Below the pieces are notes generated by a model, which saw nothing but the letters and a program-made list of their open reading frames with translations, was not told where the DNA came from and made no database searches. From Massilia yuzhufengensis (GTDB lineage: Bacteria > Pseudomonadota > Gammaproteobacteria > Burkholderiales > Burkholderiaceae_D): a stretch of DNA of 64,000 nucleotides. Positions 26,908 through 39,029 of the stretch are shown piece by piece (position 1 is the first letter of the stretch; each line of letters opens with the position of its first letter). The DNA is taken from assembly GCF_900112225.1 (NCBI RefSeq), contig NZ_FOLD01000029.1, positions 1 through 64,000 on the forward strand, written 5' to 3'. The position numbers and the translations under genes are program-made.

Positions 26908-28266
26908 TCAATGCGCCTTGCCGAGCTTGCGGTGCATGCGGCGCTGGCCCAGCCAGACAGCCACCGCCACCACCGGCACCAGCAGGCCCAGCGCCAGATC
27001 CGGGTTGAGCGGCAGCCCGAGCGCCTTGCCGGCCTTGCCCGCGTAGCCGAGCAGGCCGACCAGGTAATACGAGATGGCCGCCACCGACAACCCCTCCACC
27101 GCCATCTGCAGCCGCAGCTGCTGGGCCGCGCGTGCGTTCATCGATTGCAGGATGCGGCGGTTCTGCTGCTCCTGCACGATGCCCACGCGGGTGCGCAGCA
27201 GGTCGTTGGATGCGGCAATGCGCCGCCCCAGCGCTTCCTGGCGCGCGGCGGTGGACTCGCAGGTGTTCATCGCGGGCGCCAGGCGGCGCTCCATGAATTC
27301 TTCCACCGTCGGCGTGCCTTCGATGCGCTGTTCGCGCAGCTCGTCGATGCGCGCCTGCACCAGCCGGAAATAGGCGCGCGAGGCCGTGAAGCGGTAACCG
27401 TTGTCGAGGGCCAGCTTGTCCATGCGCGCGGCCAGCCGCGTGATGCGTTCGAGCAGGCGCTGTTCGCCGCCCTGCTCCTCCTGCTTCTCTACCAGCGCAC
27501 TGTCCAGCGCCACCATCGCTCCCGCCACCTCGGCCAGCTCGGCCTCGATGCGGTCCAGTTCCGCCCCCACCTGGCGCGCCGCGGGCAGGCCGAGCAGCGC
27601 CATCATGCGGTAGGTCTCGATTTCGAGCACGCGCTGCACCAGGCGCCCCGCCTGCAGGTGGCGCATGCCGATGTCGCGGATGACGAAGCGGCTGAAGCCA
27701 TCGGCCTGGATCGCGAAGTCGCTCCACAATTCCGCGCCCTGCATCACCTGCGAGCCGGCCAGCAGGCTGCGCTCGAACACCTCCGGCAAAGCCGACGCAT
27801 CGACGGCGCCATCGACCAGCACCACATGGGCCGCCGCCATCAGGCGCCCATCGAGGCCATGCAGCCAGGCTGCGGGGATGTGGCCGAGCGGGACGTGGCC
27901 GAAGGCGCCGGCGAGCGTCGCGTTGTCAAGCAGGCGTGCGGTGAAGGTGTACGAGGCGAACTCGGTATGGCACTCCCACTTGAGGCGGAAGCGCCCGAAG
28001 TCATGGAAGAAGTGGCTGGCGCCCGCCACCGGGGCCGGCACGCCGAAGTGCGCGCACAGGCCCGCCAGCAGCGCATGCTGGTCGCCGCGCCACACTGCCA
28101 GGTGGGTGATCGCCTCCTGCCCGTCCAGGCGCAGGAAGGGCCGCGAATGCAGTTCGGCCGCCAGCGGCACGCGCAGCGGGTGGCTCAGGGATGCGAGATT
28201 CTGGTGCGCCGGGTGCACAGGCGGGCTTGCAGGGCGCGTGGGGGCGTGCGGCGTGGCGGTATCCAT
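26908..28266 (-). CDS. DUF3422 family membrane protein
   Basis: The 452-residue protein matches DUF3422. It has an N-terminal domain starting 'LSHPLRVPLAAELHSRPFL', 'FFHDFGRFRLKWECHTEFA' near residue 95, a long helical middle and two C-terminal membrane helices (about residues 378-398 and 412-432). The long helices and C-terminal anchors resemble CorA-like or bactofilin-associated architectures, but no function is established. A Met 18 codons upstream is an alternative start. Confidence 0.88.
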   Translation of the reverse strand: MDTATPHAPTRPASPPVHPAHQNLASLSHPLRVPLAAELHSRPFLRLDGQEAITHLAVWRGDQHALLAGLCAHFGVPAPVAGASHFFHDFGRFRLKWECHTEFASYTFTARLLDNATLAGAFGHVPLGHIPAAWLHGLDGRLMAAAHVVLVDGAVDASALPEVFERSLLAGSQVMQGAELWSDFAIQADGFSRFVIRDIGMRHLQAGRLVQRVLEIETYRMMALLGLPAARQVGAELDRIEAELAEVAGAMVALDSALVEKQEEQGGEQRLLERITRLAARMDKLALDNGYRFTASRAYFRLVQARIDELREQRIEGTPTVEEFMERRLAPAMNTCESTAARQEALGRRIAASNDLLRTRVGIVQEQQNRRILQSMNARAAQQLRLQMAVEGLSVAAISYYLVGLLGYAGKAGKALGLPLNPDLALGLLVPVVAVAVWLGQRRMHRKLGKAH

Positions 28267-28474
28267 GGCGGGGTCCGTAGTCTGGTGGACGCCGGCGACG
28301 GCCGGCGCAGGTTCCACCATGCTAATGCAAAAACCGGGCCCGGTCTGATCAGGGTGCTGACTGTACAGCACGCCGGATCGTGCTGTGGCCGTCCTTGCCC
28401 GAGACCGTGATGGTCTCGATCGGCTGTGTCGGTTCAGAACATGCGCCGGTTTCGAAGGCCGTCGATACGCGACG

Positions 28475-28505
28475 AACTTGGGTTCCGGCCTTCGCCGGAA
28501 CGACG
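28475..28505. repeat. REP-like palindrome
   Basis: Within the gene-free 28267-28627 stretch, AACTTGGGTTCCGGCCTTCGCCGGAACGACG carries the stem GTTCCGG/CCGGAAC with the TTCG-containing loop. It is the reverse orientation of the second copy at 5537-5567. The rest of the stretch shows nothing I can name. Confidence 0.7.
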
Positions 28506-28627
28506 AATCACACGTCGTTTGTACTCTCTGCACCGTCGTACGTGCCACTGGCGCCTACGCCCCCCGGCGCAGGCAGGAAGCTAGTTTTGCGTGCGTGCCG
28601 CTCGCCGGTGAACGGCTCCATCGGTGC

Positions 28628-29677
28628 TTATCGCTCGACGGAAAAGCGGAAGCGCGACTCGGTCTGGTAGACCTCGCCCGGACGCAGGATCACGTTGGGG
28701 AACTGCGGCTGGTTGGGTGAGTCGGGAAAATGCTGCGGCTCCAGGCAGAAGCCGCTGCGGTGGGCATAGGCCCGCCCCTTCCCCGCCAGCGAGCCGTCGA
28801 GGAAATTCCCGCTGTAGAACTGCACGCCCGGCTCTTCGGTGAACAGTTCCAGCACCCGGCCCGACACCGGCTCGCGCACATGGGCGGCGCGCGTCATCGT
28901 CTTGCCTTGCGGCTTGTTGAGCGCAAAGTTGTGGTCGTAGCCCAGGCCATGGCGCAGCTGGACGTCGTCTTCCATGATGCGGCTGCCGATCGGGCGCGGT
29001 GTGCGGAAATCGAAGGGTGTGCCCGCCACGGGGGCGAGCTCGCCGGTCGGGATCGATTCGTCGTCGATGGCCACGACACGGTCGGCGTCCAGCGTCAGCA
29101 CGTGGCCCAGGATGTCGCCCTGGCCGGCCAGGTTGAAGTAGCTGTGCTGGGTCAGGTTGACCGGCGTGGCCTGGTCGGTCACGGCGTGGAAGCGCACGAT
29201 CAGCTCGTTGTCGTCGGTGAGCGTATAGACGACGGTGGCATCGAGGTTGCCGGGGTAGCCCTGCTCGCCGTCGCGGCTGCGGTAGGTCAGCTGCAGGCTG
29301 TCGTCATGGGCGACGGCGGTCCACTTCCGCTTGTCGAAGCCGGGCGCGCCGCCATGCAGGTGGTTGTTGCCGTTATTCGTGGGCAGCACGATTTCCCGGC
29401 CGTCGAGCGTGAACCTGCCCCGGGCGATGCGGTTGCCGTAGCGCCCGATCAAGGCGCCGAAATAGGGGCTGTCGGCCTGGTAGGGCGCGAGGGTGTCGAA
29501 GCCCAGCACCACGTCGGCCATGCGGCCGTCGCGGTCGGGGGCGTGGATTTCGGTGATGACGCCGCCGAAATCGATGATCTTCACCACCATGCCCGTGGCA
29601 TTGGCAAGGGTGAACTGGGTGATGCTCTCGCCGCCCGGCAGCTGGCCGAAGGGTGCTTGGGTGATACCGTTGCGCAC
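28628..29677 (-). CDS. galM: Aldose 1-epimerase (mutarotase)
   Basis: The 349-residue enzyme interconverts alpha and beta anomers of galactose/glucose. It shows 'GRYGNRIARGRFTLDG' near residue 80 and 'NHLHGGAPGFDKRKW' near residue 106. The catalytic His is in 'NLTQHSYFNLAG' near residue 180 and the late Glu in 'GVQFYSGNFLDG'. The GTG start at 29677 was chosen because AAGGA precedes it at suitable spacing and no Met fits. It lies 12 kb from the gal operon but serves the same pathway. Confidence 0.92.
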   Translation of the reverse strand: MRNGITQAPFGQLPGGESITQFTLANATGMVVKIIDFGGVITEIHAPDRDGRMADVVLGFDTLAPYQADSPYFGALIGRYGNRIARGRFTLDGREIVLPTNNGNNHLHGGAPGFDKRKWTAVAHDDSLQLTYRSRDGEQGYPGNLDATVVYTLTDDNELIVRFHAVTDQATPVNLTQHSYFNLAGQGDILGHVLTLDADRVVAIDDESIPTGELAPVAGTPFDFRTPRPIGSRIMEDDVQLRHGLGYDHNFALNKPQGKTMTRAAHVREPVSGRVLELFTEEPGVQFYSGNFLDGSLAGKGRAYAHRSGFCLEPQHFPDSPNQPQFPNVILRPGEVYQTESRFRFSVER

Positions 29678-30023
29678 GTTGGAGTCGTCCTTGTCGGGGA
29701 AAAGCGGCCGGCGGGGCCGCGGATGAACGATCCTAACATGCCCCGCAAACGGCCTCGCGCACGCTGCCGGCTGCAGGCGATCCGGGTGAAGCGTTACATA
29801 TATACAACAGCAAACTACGTGATAACCCGTAGTTTGCGTTGGATCGTGCGGCTTTTTGGCCACGCGGACATGCTTCGGGGAAACCGAATAAGCAAAGAGC
29901 TAATGAATCGTGGCATCATTTCCACTGCACTGGTAACTTTAGCTTTTTGCAACTGCACGTTTGTCATCATCAGACACTGAGAACGGCGTTCGGAAACCCC
30001 ACCTCAACCACCGGAGATCATCA
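29678..30023. other. 346-bp divergent region between galM and the porin
   Basis: It holds both promoters and one perfect palindrome (29810-29837). No other gene is visible. Confidence 0.45.
29810..29837. promoter_or_regulatory. Perfect 10-bp operator-like palindrome
   Basis: GCAAACTACG (29810-29819) and CGTAGTTTGC (29828-29837) are separated by 8 bp, with no T-run. It lies about 190 bp before the porin ATG and 130 bp before galM. This suggests a regulator-binding site rather than a terminator. Confidence 0.45.
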
Positions 30024-31043
30024 ATGAAAAAGAAGAGCCTGGCTATCGCCCTGTTATCCATCCTGCCGTTCGCTGCCCATGCGCAGACGAGTGTCGTCGT
30101 CTACGGTATTGCCGATGCGTCGATCGGCATCGAAGACACGGATGCACCGGGCGAAGACAGCCGCACGGTGATCAGCTCGGGTACCCAGTCCACCAGCCGC
30201 ATCGGCTTCCGTGGCACTGAAGACCTCGGCAACGGCCTGAAGGCACTCTTCAACATCGAGGCTGGCTACACCCTCGACACCGGCGCCCAGGACGCCGCCG
30301 GCCTGTTCCAGCGCCGCGCCGTCGTCGGCCTGCAAGGCACGTTCGGCACCATCACCGTGGGCCGTGAATACAGCCCGATCGCTGCCGTCGTGCAGTCGAG
30401 CGACCCGCTGGGCCATGGCTACTACGGTTCCAACCTGGGCAGCTTCGGCACCAACCGCGCCACCCGCCGCCTGTCGAACTCGGTCAACTACAAGAGCGAG
30501 GCACTGAGCGGCTTCACCGTACAGGCCGCCTACAGCGCCGGCGAGCGCCAGACCAATGACCCGTCGGGCAGCCTGGTCGGCGTGTCGGTCGAGTACAAGA
30601 ACGGCCCGCTCAACCTGGGCGCCGGCTACCACAACGTCGAGCGCCTGGCCACCGGCGACGACAAGGAATACGCGTTCGGCGCAGGCTACAATTTCGGCGC
30701 CTTCGATGTCCGCGGCAGCTACGTGGTCGCCGACCTGACCGGCCCGAACAACGAGTTCAAGTTCGCTACCGTGGGTGCTTCGTACACCGCCGGCGCCAAC
30801 AAGTTCTTCGCTTCGGTGCACCAGCAGAAGATCGAAACCGGCGGCAAGGGCAACGGCTTCTCGCTGGCCTATGCCTACACCCTGTCCAAGCGCACCAACG
30901 TGTACAGCAGCTACGGCCGCGTGCGCAACAATTCGCGTGGCAACTTCGGGCTGAGCTCGGCGGGCGGCACCTTCGCTCCGCCAGTCACCGCCCTGGGCGC
31001 CGATCCATCGGTGTTCAACGTGGGTGTGCGTCACTCGTTCTAA
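30024..31043 (+). CDS. Betaproteobacterial general porin (OmpC/Omp32-like)
   Basis: The 339-residue protein has a signal peptide ('LLSILPFAAHA', cleavage near residue 20) and begins its mature part with 'SVVVYGIADASIGI'. It has the alternating strands of a 16-stranded trimeric porin and ends in Phe ('GVRHSF') for BAM recognition. 'GLKALFNIEAGYTLDTG' is the typical second hairpin of neisserial/burkholderial porins. It provides diffusion of small solutes across the outer membrane. GGAG precedes the ATG and a strong terminator follows. Confidence 0.95.
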   Translation: MKKKSLAIALLSILPFAAHAQTSVVVYGIADASIGIEDTDAPGEDSRTVISSGTQSTSRIGFRGTEDLGNGLKALFNIEAGYTLDTGAQDAAGLFQRRAVVGLQGTFGTITVGREYSPIAAVVQSSDPLGHGYYGSNLGSFGTNRATRRLSNSVNYKSEALSGFTVQAAYSAGERQTNDPSGSLVGVSVEYKNGPLNLGAGYHNVERLATGDDKEYAFGAGYNFGAFDVRGSYVVADLTGPNNEFKFATVGASYTAGANKFFASVHQQKIETGGKGNGFSLAYAYTLSKRTNVYSSYGRVRNNSRGNFGLSSAGGTFAPPVTALGADPSVFNVGVRHSF

Positions 31044-31062
31044 GCACCTCGTCGTACCAAGC

Positions 31063-31097
31063 AAAAACGGCAAGCCTCGCGGCTTGCCGTTTTTTTT
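31063..31097. terminator. Bidirectional intrinsic terminator
   Basis: AACGGCAAGCC (31066-31076) pairs with GGCTTGCCGTT (31081-31091) over a TCGC loop. A T8 run lies on the right and an A-run on the left, so it serves both the porin and the convergent chemoreceptor gene. Confidence 0.9.
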
Positions 31098-31115
31098 CGA
31101 GGGCGGATTCGCCGC

Positions 31116-32723
31116 TTAGGCCAGCAAGGCCTGGGCCTGGCGCTGCGGCCCCCGCGCCGGCTGCTGCACCGCTGCGCCGCCGTCGATCCGGAATACCGCC
31201 ATCGCCGCGGTCAGGTTCGCCGCCTGGTCCTTCATCGCTTCGGCCGCGGCGGCCGCCTCTTCCACCAGCGCGGCGTTCTGCTGGGTCACGTGGTCCATCT
31301 CGACCACGGCCTGGTTGATCTGCTCGATGCCCGCGGTCTGCTCCTGGCTGGCCGAGCTGATCTCGCCCATGATGTCGGTCACGCGGCGCACGCTGTCGAC
31401 GATCTCCTGCATCGTGGCGCCGGCTTCGCCGACCAGCTTGCTGCCGCTGGCGACCTTGCTGGACGAATCGCTGATCAGGCCCTTGATCTCCTTGGCCGCC
31501 GCCGCCGAACGCTGCGCCAGGTTGCGCACTTCGGAGGCCACCACCGCGAAGCCGCGGCCCTGCTCGCCAGCCCTGGCCGCTTCCACGGCCGCATTCAGCG
31601 CCAGGATATTGGTCTGGAAGGCGATGCTGTCGATCACGCCGATGATGTCGTTGATCTTGCCGGCCGAAGCGTCGATCTCGGTCATGGTGCCGACCACCTG
31701 GCCGATCACGGCGCCGCCGCGCTGGGCTACCTGCGAGGCCGCTTCGGCCAGCACATTGGCCTGGCGTGCGTTGTCGGCGTTCTGCTTGACGGTGGACGTG
31801 AGTTCTTCCATCGACGAGGCGGTTTCTTCCAGCGAGCTGGCCTGTTGTTCGGTGCGGCTCGACAAGTCCAGGCTGCCGGCCGCCACTTCGGCCGCGGCCA
31901 CGGTGATGGTGTCGGTACTGGTGCGCACGGTGCCGACGGTGCGCGCCAGGTTCTCGTTCATGGTCTTCAGGGCCTGCAGCAGCTGGCCGGCCTCGTCGCG
32001 GGTGGTGACCTCGATCTGGCTGGTCAGGTCGCCGGCGGCGACGGTGTTCGCCACTTGCAGCGCGCGCTGCACCGGGCGGGTGATCGAGCGCGTGATCCAC
32101 CAGGCCACCAGCGCGGCCAGGCCCAGCGCCAGTGCGCCCAGGGTCCACATCAGGCCGACCGTGTTGTCGTAGGTGCGCTGCGCTTCCTCGGCTTTGTCGA
32201 TGGCGATGCGTTTTTGCAGCTCGGCCTGTTCATGCACGGCCTTCTTCAGGCCGACCAGCAGGGGCCGCAGTTCATCCACCAGGTACTGGTTCGCTTCCTC
32301 GGGAAGCCCCTCGTTGACCAGCTTGATGATCTTGTCCTGGCCGACGACATAGCGGCTGATGTACTGCTGCTTTTCCGCTAGCAGCTTGCGCGCGGTCGGG
32401 TGCTGGAGGGTCTTGTCGAGGTCGGCGAGCAGGCGGTCGATTTCCTTGCGCGAGGCGAGAATTTCCTCGGTCTGGCGCGTGCGGTCGGAACGCTCTTCAT
32501 TGAGCAGCATGTTACGCAGTGCGATGGCGATGTCGTTGATTTCCGCGAGCAAGTCCGTGGTCGACTCGATGCGGGGCATCCGGTTGTTGACGATTTCATC
32601 GGTGCCGTCCTTGACCTGGCCCAGCATGAGGTTGCTGGTCGCGATCATGCAGACGAGCATGGTGCAAATGACGCCAAAGCCGAAGCCAAGGCGCTTGCCA
32701 ATGTTGAGGTTTGCGAAGTTCAT
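31116..32723 (-). CDS. Methyl-accepting chemotaxis protein
   Basis: This 535-residue chemoreceptor has TM1 at about 10-30, a four-helix-bundle periplasmic sensor (about 35-190), TM2 at about 192-212 and HAMP to about 265. A cytoplasmic signalling hairpin follows, with the conserved tip '[19 protein letters not shown]' near residue 388. It lacks a C-terminal NWETF-type tether. Its ligand is unknown. It lies 29 bp downstream of cheW and is probably co-transcribed with it. Confidence 0.94.
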   Translation of the reverse strand: MNFANLNIGKRLGFGFGVICTMLVCMIATSNLMLGQVKDGTDEIVNNRMPRIESTTDLLAEINDIAIALRNMLLNEERSDRTRQTEEILASRKEIDRLLADLDKTLQHPTARKLLAEKQQYISRYVVGQDKIIKLVNEGLPEEANQYLVDELRPLLVGLKKAVHEQAELQKRIAIDKAEEAQRTYDNTVGLMWTLGALALGLAALVAWWITRSITRPVQRALQVANTVAAGDLTSQIEVTTRDEAGQLLQALKTMNENLARTVGTVRTSTDTITVAAAEVAAGSLDLSSRTEQQASSLEETASSMEELTSTVKQNADNARQANVLAEAASQVAQRGGAVIGQVVGTMTEIDASAGKINDIIGVIDSIAFQTNILALNAAVEAARAGEQGRGFAVVASEVRNLAQRSAAAAKEIKGLISDSSSKVASGSKLVGEAGATMQEIVDSVRRVTDIMGEISSASQEQTAGIEQINQAVVEMDHVTQQNAALVEEAAAAAEAMKDQAANLTAAMAVFRIDGGAAVQQPARGPQRQAQALLA

Positions 32724-32752
32724 CGTTTCTCTTTCAGGTTCAAGCGAAGCCG

Positions 32753-33232
32753 TCAGGCGGCCTTCTGGGTATTGGTGATCAGGCCGAGCTGCTCGGAGCT
32801 CATCAGGCGGTCGATGTCGAGCAGGATCAGCATGCGTTCGCCAACCGTGCCCAGGCCCGTGATGTAGTCGCCGTCGCCGGTGCTGCCCATCTCGGGCGCC
32901 GGACGCACCTGGTCGTCGGCCAGGGTAACCACGTCAGACACGCTGTCGACCACCATGCCGATCACGTGGTTCTTGATGTTCAGGACGATGACGACGGTGA
33001 ACTGGTCGTACACCGGCTCGCCGAGATTGAACAGGATGCGCATGTCCACGATCGGGACGATCGAGCCGCGCAGGTTCTGGATACCCTTGATGCAGGCCGG
33101 GGCGCTGGGCAGCAGGGTCGGCTCTTCGTAGCCGCGGATCTCCTGCACCTTCAGGATGCTGATCGCATACTCTTCCTTCGCCAGGCGGAAGGACAGGACT
33201 TCGTTATCTTGGGGGGTAGTCGAGGTATCCAT
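32753..33232 (-). CDS. cheW: Chemotaxis coupling protein CheW
   Basis: The 159-residue SH3-like adaptor links chemoreceptors to CheA. '[21 protein letters not shown]' near residue 10 and '[16 protein letters not shown]' near residue 53 are the CheW signatures. It precedes a chemoreceptor gene but no cheA is near, so the pair must plug into a chemotaxis array encoded elsewhere. The start at 33232 was chosen because the conserved domain begins soon after. Confidence 0.93.
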   Translation of the reverse strand: MDTSTTPQDNEVLSFRLAKEEYAISILKVQEIRGYEEPTLLPSAPACIKGIQNLRGSIVPIVDMRILFNLGEPVYDQFTVVIVLNIKNHVIGMVVDSVSDVVTLADDQVRPAPEMGSTGDGDYITGLGTVGERMLILLDIDRLMSSEQLGLITNTQKAA

Positions 33233-33470
33233 GGGTTTTGTGTTGTTCTGTTTGATATGTTGATAGGCGTAATTGCCCGTGCGCAAGATACCTTACGTCC
33301 AATCGGGTGCGGATTCGATGGTGAAGTAGCAAAAACAGGGAAATTTCTTCCAATTTGGTGCGGGGTATGGCGCGCTTGCAACGTCCCAGCCTGATGTATT
33401 GACAAGTATTTGTCCTTGAGAAAACAAATTGCACGGTCGTTCGTCCTTCATCGCGTTGCCGAATACGTGC

Positions 33471-33486
33471 TGGCACGTATCCTGCA
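33471..33486 (+). promoter_or_regulatory. Sigma-54 (RpoN) promoter of the urease operon
   Basis: TGGCACGTATCCTGCA has the -24 GG (33472-33473) and -12 GC (33484-33485) exactly 10 bp apart. It matches TGGCACG-N4-TTGCA except for one T to C. Initiation would fall near 33497, right at the ureD start codon. RpoN/NtrC control of urease is known in other proteobacteria and fits the operon. Confidence 0.55.
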
Positions 33487-33498
33487 TTCCAGCATGGC

Positions 33499-34338
33499 AT
33501 GCGCGACTGCCTCCTCTCCCCTTCCATCGTCCAGCCGGGCTGGCACGCCAGCATGCGGCTGCGCTTCGCCCGCGACGGCGACACCACCCGGCTGGTCGAA
33601 CGCCGCCACGAGGGGCCGCTGCGGGTCCAGAAGGCGCTGTACCCGGAGGGGCCCGGGGTGTGCCACGCGGTGCTCGTGCATCCGCCCGGCGGCGTGGCCG
33701 GCGGCGACGTGCTCGATATCGGCGTGCAGGCCGGGCCCGGGGCGCGCACCCTGCTGACCTCCCCGGGCGCGGCCAAGTGGTACCGCGCCAATGGCCGCCC
33801 GGCGCGCCAGCAGGTGCGCCTGGACGCCCTCAGCGGCGCCAGCATCGAGTGGCTGCCGCAGGAAACCATCCTGTACGACGGCGCCGATGTCACGCTCGAG
33901 CACGAAGTCGACCTGGGGCTGGACGCCACCTACATCGGCAGCGAGATCCTGTGCTTCGGCCGCGCCGCCTCGGGCGAGCGCTTCACCCGCGGCGCCCTGC
34001 GCCAGCGCACCCGCATCCGCCACGGCGGCCGCCTGGTGTGGCATGAGCAGGGACGGCTGGCCGGCGGCGCCGCGCTGGACAGCCCGCTGGCGCTGGGCGG
34101 GCGCCACGTCTGCGCCACCCTGGTCGGGGTCGGCCGCCCGGCCCCGGCGGCCCTGCTGGCCAGCCTGCGCGCCGGCGACGCCGCGCTTGGCGTCACCCAG
34201 CTCAAGTCGGTGTTCGTGGCGCGCTACCTGTGCGACGACAGCGAAGCCGCGCGCCACGCGATGGCGCGGGTGTGGACCGCGCTGCGCCCGCACCTGCTCG
34301 GCCTGGAAGCGCGGGCCCCACGCATCTGGAACACCTGA
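33499..34338 (+). CDS. ureD: Urease accessory protein UreD
   Basis: The 279-residue scaffold with UreF and UreG delivers nickel to apo-urease. '[17 protein letters not shown]' near residue 35 and '[14 protein letters not shown]' near residue 61 are the UreD/UreH signatures. '[10 protein letters not shown]' follows. No Shine-Dalgarno precedes the ATG, in line with the sigma-54 promoter placing the transcript start about 2 nt upstream. It is the first gene of the operon. Confidence 0.94.
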   Translation: MRDCLLSPSIVQPGWHASMRLRFARDGDTTRLVERRHEGPLRVQKALYPEGPGVCHAVLVHPPGGVAGGDVLDIGVQAGPGARTLLTSPGAAKWYRANGRPARQQVRLDALSGASIEWLPQETILYDGADVTLEHEVDLGLDATYIGSEILCFGRAASGERFTRGALRQRTRIRHGGRLVWHEQGRLAGGAALDSPLALGGRHVCATLVGVGRPAPAALLASLRAGDAALGVTQLKSVFVARYLCDDSEAARHAMARVWTALRPHLLGLEARAPRIWNT

Positions 34339-34348
34339 GAGGCCTGCC

Positions 34349-34651
34349 ATGGACCTGACCCCGCGCGAAAAGGACAAGCTGCTGCTGTTCACCGCCGCCC
34401 TGCTGGCCGAACGCCGCCGTGCGCGCGGCCTCAGGCTCAATTATCCGGAAGCGGTGGCCCTGATCAGCGCCACCATCATGGAAGGCGCGCGCGACGGCCG
34501 CAGCGTGGCCGCGCTGATGTCCGAAGGCGCCACCCTGCTGTCGCGCGCGGACGTGATGGACGGCGTGCCCGAGATGATCCCCGAGATCCAGGTCGAAGCC
34601 ACCTTCCCCGACGGGACCAAGCTGGTCACCGTCCATCACCCGATCCCTTGA
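34349..34651 (+). CDS. ureA: Urease gamma subunit
   Basis: The 100-residue subunit shows '[21 protein letters not shown]' at the N terminus and '[21 protein letters not shown]' near the C terminus, as in bacterial UreA. It packs around UreC in the (ABC)3 enzyme that hydrolyses urea to ammonia and carbamate. It starts 10 bp after ureD. Confidence 0.96.
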   Translation: MDLTPREKDKLLLFTAALLAERRRARGLRLNYPEAVALISATIMEGARDGRSVAALMSEGATLLSRADVMDGVPEMIPEIQVEATFPDGTKLVTVHHPIP

Positions 34652-34662
34652 CGAGGCAGCCC

Positions 34663-35193
34663 ATGATCATTCGCAGGCTCGACCCGCGCGCCATCCGGGA
34701 AGTCCGCACCCAGCTCGCCACCCTGCTGCTCGACGCCGTGGCCGACGGCCATTCGCTTGGCTTCCTGGCGGGCCTGGACGACGAGCAGCTCGACGCCTAC
34801 TGGGCCGGTGTCGAAGCCGAGGTGGCGCGCGGCGCGCGCGTGCTGCTGGCGGCCGAGCGCAACGGCATCCTGGTCGGCGCGGTGCAGCTGGCGCTGTGCC
34901 TGGAGCCCAACGGCAGCAACCGGGCCGGGCTGGAAAAGATGCTGGTGCATTGCACCCAGCGCCGGCGCGGCGTCGGCGCCGCCCTGCTGGCGGCGGCCGA
35001 GATCGAGGCGCTGGCGCTGCGGCGCGGCCTGCTGCTGCTCGACACCGAAGCCGGCTCCGGCGCCGAGCAGCTGGTCATCAAGGCCGGCTACACCCGCGCC
35101 GGCGAACTGCCGGACTACAGCTGCAGCCCGAACGGCCACTGGCGCCCGAGCGCCATCTACTACAAGACCCTGTTTGCGCGGAGGCGCCATTGA
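34663..35193 (+). CDS. GNAT-family N-acetyltransferase inside the urease operon
   Basis: The 176-residue protein has the GNAT acetyl-CoA motif '[17 protein letters not shown]' near residue 103, after '[11 protein letters not shown]'. It ends with '[12 protein letters not shown]'. It is placed between ureA (11 bp) and ureB (stop overlapping the ureB TTG), so it is clearly co-translated with structural subunits. The acceptor is unknown. It could modify a urease component, an amine or a polyamine linked to nitrogen supply, or be a passenger gene. Confidence 0.88.
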   Translation: MIIRRLDPRAIREVRTQLATLLLDAVADGHSLGFLAGLDDEQLDAYWAGVEAEVARGARVLLAAERNGILVGAVQLALCLEPNGSNRAGLEKMLVHCTQRRRGVGAALLAAAEIEALALRRGLLLLDTEAGSGAEQLVIKAGYTRAGELPDYSCSPNGHWRPSAIYYKTLFARRRH

Positions 35194-35504
35194 TCCCCGG
35201 CGAATACCTGCTGGAAGACGGCGAGATCGTCCTCAACGAAGGCCGCGCGGGCCTGGTCCTTAGCGTGGCCAATGGCGGCGACCGACCGGTGCAGGTGGGC
35301 TCGCACTACCATTTCGCGGAAACCAACAGCGCCCTGCAGTTCGACCGCGCTGCGGCGCTCGGCATGCGCCTGGATATCGCGGCCGGCACCGCGGTGCGCT
35401 TCGAGCCGGGCCAGCGCCGCACCGTCGCGCTGGTGGCGCTGGATGGTGCGCGCATCGTCCATGGTTTCACCGGGCTGGTGTCCGGCCCCCTTCCGAAGGC
35501 TTGA
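35190..35504 (+). CDS. ureB: Urease beta subunit
   Basis: The 104-residue subunit begins '[18 protein letters not shown]' and has '[18 protein letters not shown]' near residue 36, the UreB signature. It starts with TTG at 35190 (overlapping the GNAT stop as TTGA) behind a strong GGAGG. No ATG or GTG fits the conserved N terminus. The rare start may lower its translation relative to its neighbours. Confidence 0.95.
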   Translation: MIPGEYLLEDGEIVLNEGRAGLVLSVANGGDRPVQVGSHYHFAETNSALQFDRAAALGMRLDIAAGTAVRFEPGQRRTVALVALDGARIVHGFTGLVSGPLPKA

Positions 35505-35506
35505 CG

Positions 35507-37207
<1,701 letters not shown>

Positions 37208-37216
37208 GGAGTGCCC

Positions 37217-37726
37217 ATGTTAACCCTGAATACCCGCATCGACGCCGCCACCCAGGTCCACGATACCCTGGTGCTGCCGTGGGAAAGGCGCGAGCGCTGC
37301 CGCATGCGCGCCGCGCTGGCCTCGGGCGAGGAAGTGGCGCTGTTCCTGCCGCGCGGCGCGGCGCTGCGCCATGGCGACCTGCTGCGCGGCGACGATGGCC
37401 GCGTGGTGCGGGTCGTCGCCGCGCCCGAGCCTACCTATGCGGTGCGCTGCGGCGACCCGCTGGCCCTGGCGCGCTGCGCCTACCATCTTGGCAACCGCCA
37501 CACCCAGCTGCAGGTATGCAACTGGGGCCTGCGCATGCGCGCCGATCCGGTATTGCGCGACATGGTGCTGGGGCTGGGCGCCAAGGTGGAGGAAGAGCTG
37601 GCCGCGTTCGAGCCCGAGGCCGGCGCCTATGCCGCCGCCGGCCACGGCCACGGCACGGCGTCGCCGCTGGCCCCGGTGCCGCTGCGCCAGAAGATCCACC
37701 GCCCGATGGACGTGGACGGCGCATGA
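37217..37726 (+). CDS. ureE: Urease nickel metallochaperone UreE
   Basis: The 169-residue protein has the UreE N-terminal domain and the core 'CAYHLGNRHTQLQV' near residue 94, which supplies the conserved His at the dimer interface. The C-terminal tail is only modestly His-rich (AAGHGHG, HRPMD). It carries nickel to the UreDFG-urease complex. GAGGAG precedes the ATG; its end overlaps ureF (ATGA). Confidence 0.94.
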   Translation: MLTLNTRIDAATQVHDTLVLPWERRERCRMRAALASGEEVALFLPRGAALRHGDLLRGDDGRVVRVVAAPEPTYAVRCGDPLALARCAYHLGNRHTQLQVCNWGLRMRADPVLRDMVLGLGAKVEEELAAFEPEAGAYAAAGHGHGTASPLAPVPLRQKIHRPMDVDGA

Positions 37727-38388
37727 AGGCCGCCGCCCTGCTCCACCTGCTGCAGTTCGCCAGCCCCGCGCTGCCGATCGGCGGCTACAGCTATTCGCAA
37801 GGGCTGGAAGCGGCGCTCGAGCAAGGCCTGGTGACGGACGCCGCCAGCGCGCAGGACTGGATCGCGCGCCACCTGCACGAGGTGGTGGCGCAATGGGACG
37901 CGCCGCTGTTCTGGCGCATGCTGCAGGCGCGGGCCGTGCGCGACGATGCGGCCACGGCCTACCTGGGCGAATGCTACCTGGCGTCGCGCGACACCTTTGA
38001 ATTGCGCGCAGAGACCGTGCAGATGGGCTATTCGCTGGCGCGCCTGCTGGCCGAACTCGGCGTGGCCGACCCGGCCCCCGACGGCGCCGAGATCTCGCTG
38101 CCGGCCGCCTTTGCCTGCGCGGTCGACGCGCTCGGCATCCCGCATGAGGAAGCGCTGCTGGCGATGCTGTTTTCGTGGCTGGAGAACCAGGTGCTGGTAT
38201 GCGTGAAATCGGTGCCGCTAGGCCAGGTGGCCGGCCAACGCCTGCTGCTGGCCCTCGGCCCGGAACTGGAGCGCGCCGCCGTGCATGCGCGCGGCGTGGC
38301 CGACGACGCGCTGTCGAACTGGTCGCCCGGCCTGTCCATGCTGTCGATGCGGCACGAAGTGCAGCACGGCCGGCTTTACCGCTCATGA
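37723..38388 (+). CDS. ureF: Urease accessory protein UreF
   Basis: The 221-residue all-helical protein begins with '[21 protein letters not shown]', the UreF hallmark, and ends with '[14 protein letters not shown]', the conserved C terminus needed for UreG contact. It regulates the UreG GTPase in the activation complex. Its stop overlaps an ATG preceding ureG. Confidence 0.95.
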   Translation: MKAAALLHLLQFASPALPIGGYSYSQGLEAALEQGLVTDAASAQDWIARHLHEVVAQWDAPLFWRMLQARAVRDDAATAYLGECYLASRDTFELRAETVQMGYSLARLLAELGVADPAPDGAEISLPAAFACAVDALGIPHEEALLAMLFSWLENQVLVCVKSVPLGQVAGQRLLLALGPELERAAVHARGVADDALSNWSPGLSMLSMRHEVQHGRLYRS

Positions 38389-38396
38389 AGGAACCC

Positions 38397-39025
<629 letters not shown>

Positions 39026-39029
<4 letters not shown>

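Noticed and set aside
33399-33424. TTGACA upstream of ureD as a sigma-70 -35 element
   Set aside because: The -10 position 17 bp on (AAACAA) is poor. The sigma-54 element nearer the gene is much better.
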